From the NCBI GenBank assembly GCA_002779455.1, contig PEWM01000169.1, positions 1 through 6,679 on the forward strand: a stretch of 6,679 nt of DNA, given 5' to 3'. The stretch comes from Deltaproteobacteria bacterium CG07_land_8_20_14_0_80_60_11 (GTDB lineage Bacteria > Desulfobacterota > Desulfobaccia > Desulfobaccales > 0-14-0-80-60-11). This document shows positions 4,591 to 6,679 of this stretch, piece after piece (positions within the stretch are counted from its first letter, which is position 1; each line of letters begins with the position of its first letter). A model generated the notes under the pieces. The model was not told the DNA's origin, searched no databases, and saw only the letters and a program-made list of their open reading frames with translations. The position numbers were made by a program, and so were the translations under genes.

Positions 4591-6678
4591 TCAAATCCAG
4601 GATTTTCGCAGCAGCCAGACCTTCACCCCTTGGGTCAGAAAGACATAGCAGAGCAAGGTCAGGGCCAGCAGGGGCCAATAGAGGGAAGGCAGGGTCTTGA
4701 AACCCAGGGCGGTGGCGATGGGCGAGATGGGCAACCACATGCCGATCATCATAATAACCGTGGTGGTGACGATCACCGGCCAACTTGCCCGGCTCTGCAG
4801 GAAGGGGAACTTATTGGTCCGGATAACATGAATGATCAGGGTCTGGGTAAGGATCGATTCGACGAACCACCCGGTTTGAAACAGGGCCGCGTTGTCCCAG
4901 CAGTTAAAGAGGTAGAGCATCATAAAAAAGGTCGTGTAATCAAAGATGGAACTGCACGGCCCAATAAACACGATGAACCGGTAAATTTCACGCATGGACC
5001 AGGGGCGGGGCTGGGCGATTTGCTCCGGGTCCACGTCATCCGCCGGAATGGGAACCTGGGAAAAGTCATAGAGCAGATTGTTGGTCAGGATCTGAATCGG
5101 AGCCATGGGAACGAAGGGCAGGAAGGCGCTGGCGCCCACCACGCTGAACATATTCCCGAAAGAGGAGCTGGCCCCCATGCGGATGTACTTGAGGATGTTG
5201 GCAAAAATCTTCCGCCCTTCGATTACCCCCTGGTCGAGCACCATCAGGCTTTTTTCGAGTAAAATCAGGTCGGCCGTTTCCTTGGCAATATCTACGGCGG
5301 AGTCCACCGAGATCCCCACGTCAGCAGTGTGTAAAGCCGGGGCGTCATTGATGCCGTCGCCCATAAAACCGACTACGTGTCCCCGCCCCTGAAGGGCCCG
5401 GATAATCCGCTGTTTGTGCGCCGGGGTGAGCCGGACAAAAAGCGTGGTGTTCTCCACCGCGTCGGACAACTCGGCGTCGGACATAGCCTCGATCTGGGTT
5501 CCCAGGAGCACATGGTCGATATCGAGCTTCACCTCCCGGCAAATCTTCTGGCTCACCAATTCATTGTCGCCGGTCAGGATCTTGACCGAAACCCCATGGG
5601 CGTGCAAGGCCCGGATTGCCGGCGCCGTGGAATCCTTGGGCGGGTCGAGAAAGGCCACGTACCCCCTGAGAATCAGATCGCTCTCATCAATGGTGGAATA
5701 AGCCGGCTTCGGTTCCAGGTCTTTATAGGCCAGGGCCAAAACCCGGAAGCCATCTTTGCTGAGCTGCTCATACTCTGCCTCCATGTCGCCGATGGCGTGA
5801 TGATCCATGGGATAAAACTTGTCTTGCAATTCAAACTGGTTGCAGCGCTTGAAAACTTCTTCCGGCGCACCCTTGCAAATGAGCCGATAAGCTCCCTCGG
5901 GGGTTTCCACCACTACCGACATCACTTTGCGGGCAAAATCAAACGGGACTTCGTCAACCTTGCGGTAATTGGGGATGTTGAAGGAGTCTTCATGTTCCTT
6001 GTGTGCGAGGACGGCCCGGTCCAAGACGTTCTTCAACCCGGTTTGAAAGAAGCTGTTCAAATATGCCAGCAGCAAAACGCCCTGGTCATCTTCCCCTTTA
6101 ACATCGCAGTGCTTCTCCAGAATGACGCGATCCATGGTCAAGGTGCCGGTCTTATCGGTGCAGAGTACGTCCATGGCCCCAAAATTCTGGATCGCATTCA
6201 GGCGTTTGACGATCACCTTCTTTTTAGACATGGCCATGGCGCCCTTGGACAGGCAGACGGTCACAATCATGGGCAGCATCTCGGGAGTCATGCCCACGGC
6301 GACCGCCATGGCGAAGAAGAACGCCTCCTGCCAATTATGCTTGGTTAAGCCGTTAATGACAAAAACCAGCGGCGCCATAACCAGAATAAAGCGGATCATC
6401 AACCAGGTAAACTGGGTGACCCCTTTGTCGAAGCTGGTCTGCACCTCCTGGCTCACCAAGGCGCTGGAGATGCTGCCCAAATAGGTCTTCAAGCCCGTCA
6501 TCACCACCACGGCCACACCCGTGCCGCGCTCCACGCTGGTACCCAGGAAACAGATATTCTGCAGTTCCAACAGTCCCAAGCCTTCTGAGGCCTCTTGGGT
6601 CCCAAACTTCTCCACCGGAAACGATTCGCCCGTCAGACTGGCCTGAATAATGAACAGGTCTTTGCAGGAAATGAGGCG
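4591..6678 (-). CDS. mgtA: Magnesium-translocating P-type ATPase (MgtA/MgtB type), N-terminus outside window
   Basis: This integral membrane pump takes up Mg2+ at the expense of ATP. The frame is open to the right edge; 695 residues are visible of roughly 900 in the family, so about 200 N-terminal residues are missing. Visible motifs in order: actuator-domain TGES (6622-6633, inside QASLTGESFPVEK); the M4 ion-binding motif TPEMLP (PEMLP at 6271-6285); the phosphorylated aspartate in DKTGT (6142-6156, preceded by NFGAMDVLC); nucleotide-domain CKGAPEEV; DPPK and KILTGDNELV; and hinge motif GDGINDAP (5338-5361). Several hydrophobic helices follow before a basic C-terminus ending KSWI. RLTPAHKQRI, NLLYDFSQVPIP and QTLIIHVIRT are close to enterobacterial MgtA, which separates it from Ca2+ or K+ pumps. 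The TGA stop reads at 4591-4593. Any regulatory leader would lie outside the window. The Met/Val codon at 6613-6615 (GTG) is internal, not the start. Base composition is less GC-rich than the aconitase gene. Confidence 0.95.
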   Translation of the reverse strand, partial: RLISCKDLFIIQASLTGESFPVEKFGTQEASEGLGLLELQNICFLGTSVERGTGVAVVVMTGLKTYLGSISSALVSQEVQTSFDKGVTQFTWLMIRFILVMAPLVFVINGLTKHNWQEAFFFAMAVAVGMTPEMLPMIVTVCLSKGAMAMSKKKVIVKRLNAIQNFGAMDVLCTDKTGTLTMDRVILEKHCDVKGEDDQGVLLLAYLNSFFQTGLKNVLDRAVLAHKEHEDSFNIPNYRKVDEVPFDFARKVMSVVVETPEGAYRLICKGAPEEVFKRCNQFELQDKFYPMDHHAIGDMEAEYEQLSKDGFRVLALAYKDLEPKPAYSTIDESDLILRGYVAFLDPPKDSTAPAIRALHAHGVSVKILTGDNELVSQKICREVKLDIDHVLLGTQIEAMSDAELSDAVENTTLFVRLTPAHKQRIIRALQGRGHVVGFMGDGINDAPALHTADVGISVDSAVDIAKETADLILLEKSLMVLDQGVIEGRKIFANILKYIRMGASSSFGNMFSVVGASAFLPFVPMAPIQILTNNLLYDFSQVPIPADDVDPEQIAQPRPWSMREIYRFIVFIGPCSSIFDYTTFFMMLYLFNCWDNAALFQTGWFVESILTQTLIIHVIRTNKFPFLQSRASWPVIVTTTVIMMIGMWLPISPIATALGFKTLPSLYWPLLALTLLCYVFLTQGVKVWLLRKSWI

Positions 6679-6679
6679 G

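Noticed and set aside
5377..6348. 323-codon plus-strand frame inside the ATPase region
   Set aside because: It lies antisense to the P-type ATPase motifs, which are all in frame on the minus strand.
1..6679. CRISPR array, tRNA or rRNA genes, transposase, defence or toxin-antitoxin genes
   Set aside because: I looked through the window on both strands and found no regularly spaced repeats, RNA gene signatures or matching protein motifs.

Overview
The window reads as an ordinary chromosomal stretch of a GC-rich, probably strictly anaerobic bacterium. A Desulfobacterota (syntrophic or sulfate-reducing) host is the best guess, an inference from three things: the compact Aquifex-type aconitase, the geranylgeranyl-reductase-family flavoprotein beside a phosphodiesterase, and the style of the intergenic palindromes. 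No rRNA or other taxonomic marker is present to settle it.

Layout, left to right. (1) Positions 3-422, plus strand: the C-terminal part of an FAD-dependent geranylgeranyl-reductase-like oxidoreductase, cut by the window edge. (2) 436-1140, plus: a cytosolic glycerophosphodiester phosphodiesterase 13 bases downstream, probably in the same operon. (3) About 1118-1291: an intergenic segment holding a small palindromic element between two perfect 12-bp direct repeats, then a plausible sigma70 promoter. (4) 1292-3211, plus: a complete 639-residue aconitase with its three Fe-S cysteines. (5) 3211-3304: two GC-rich hairpins starting on the aconitase stop codon. (6) 3322-3945, plus: a 207-residue protein of unknown function with two widely spaced CxxC pairs. 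(7) 3946-4590: a 645-base gap between convergent genes with no convincing gene but one striking two-hairpin palindromic repeat at 4337-4395. (8) 4591-6678, minus: most of an MgtA-type Mg2+ P-type ATPase, N-terminus off the window.

The genes do not form one pathway. The first two may act in isoprenoid and membrane-lipid metabolism, the aconitase in the TCA cycle, and the ATPase in Mg2+ uptake from the opposite strand.

I see no CRISPR array, tRNA, rRNA, transposase, toxin-antitoxin pair or obvious new multi-gene system. The most interesting signals are in the non-coding DNA. Each of the two longer plus-strand gaps after the phosphodiesterase and the aconitase starts with the same 8-mer, GTAGGGCG, whose TAG is the in-frame stop codon. 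The first element looks like an insertion with a 12-bp target duplication that replaced the phosphodiesterase's last codons. The uncharacterised CxxC protein is the only truly unknown gene.
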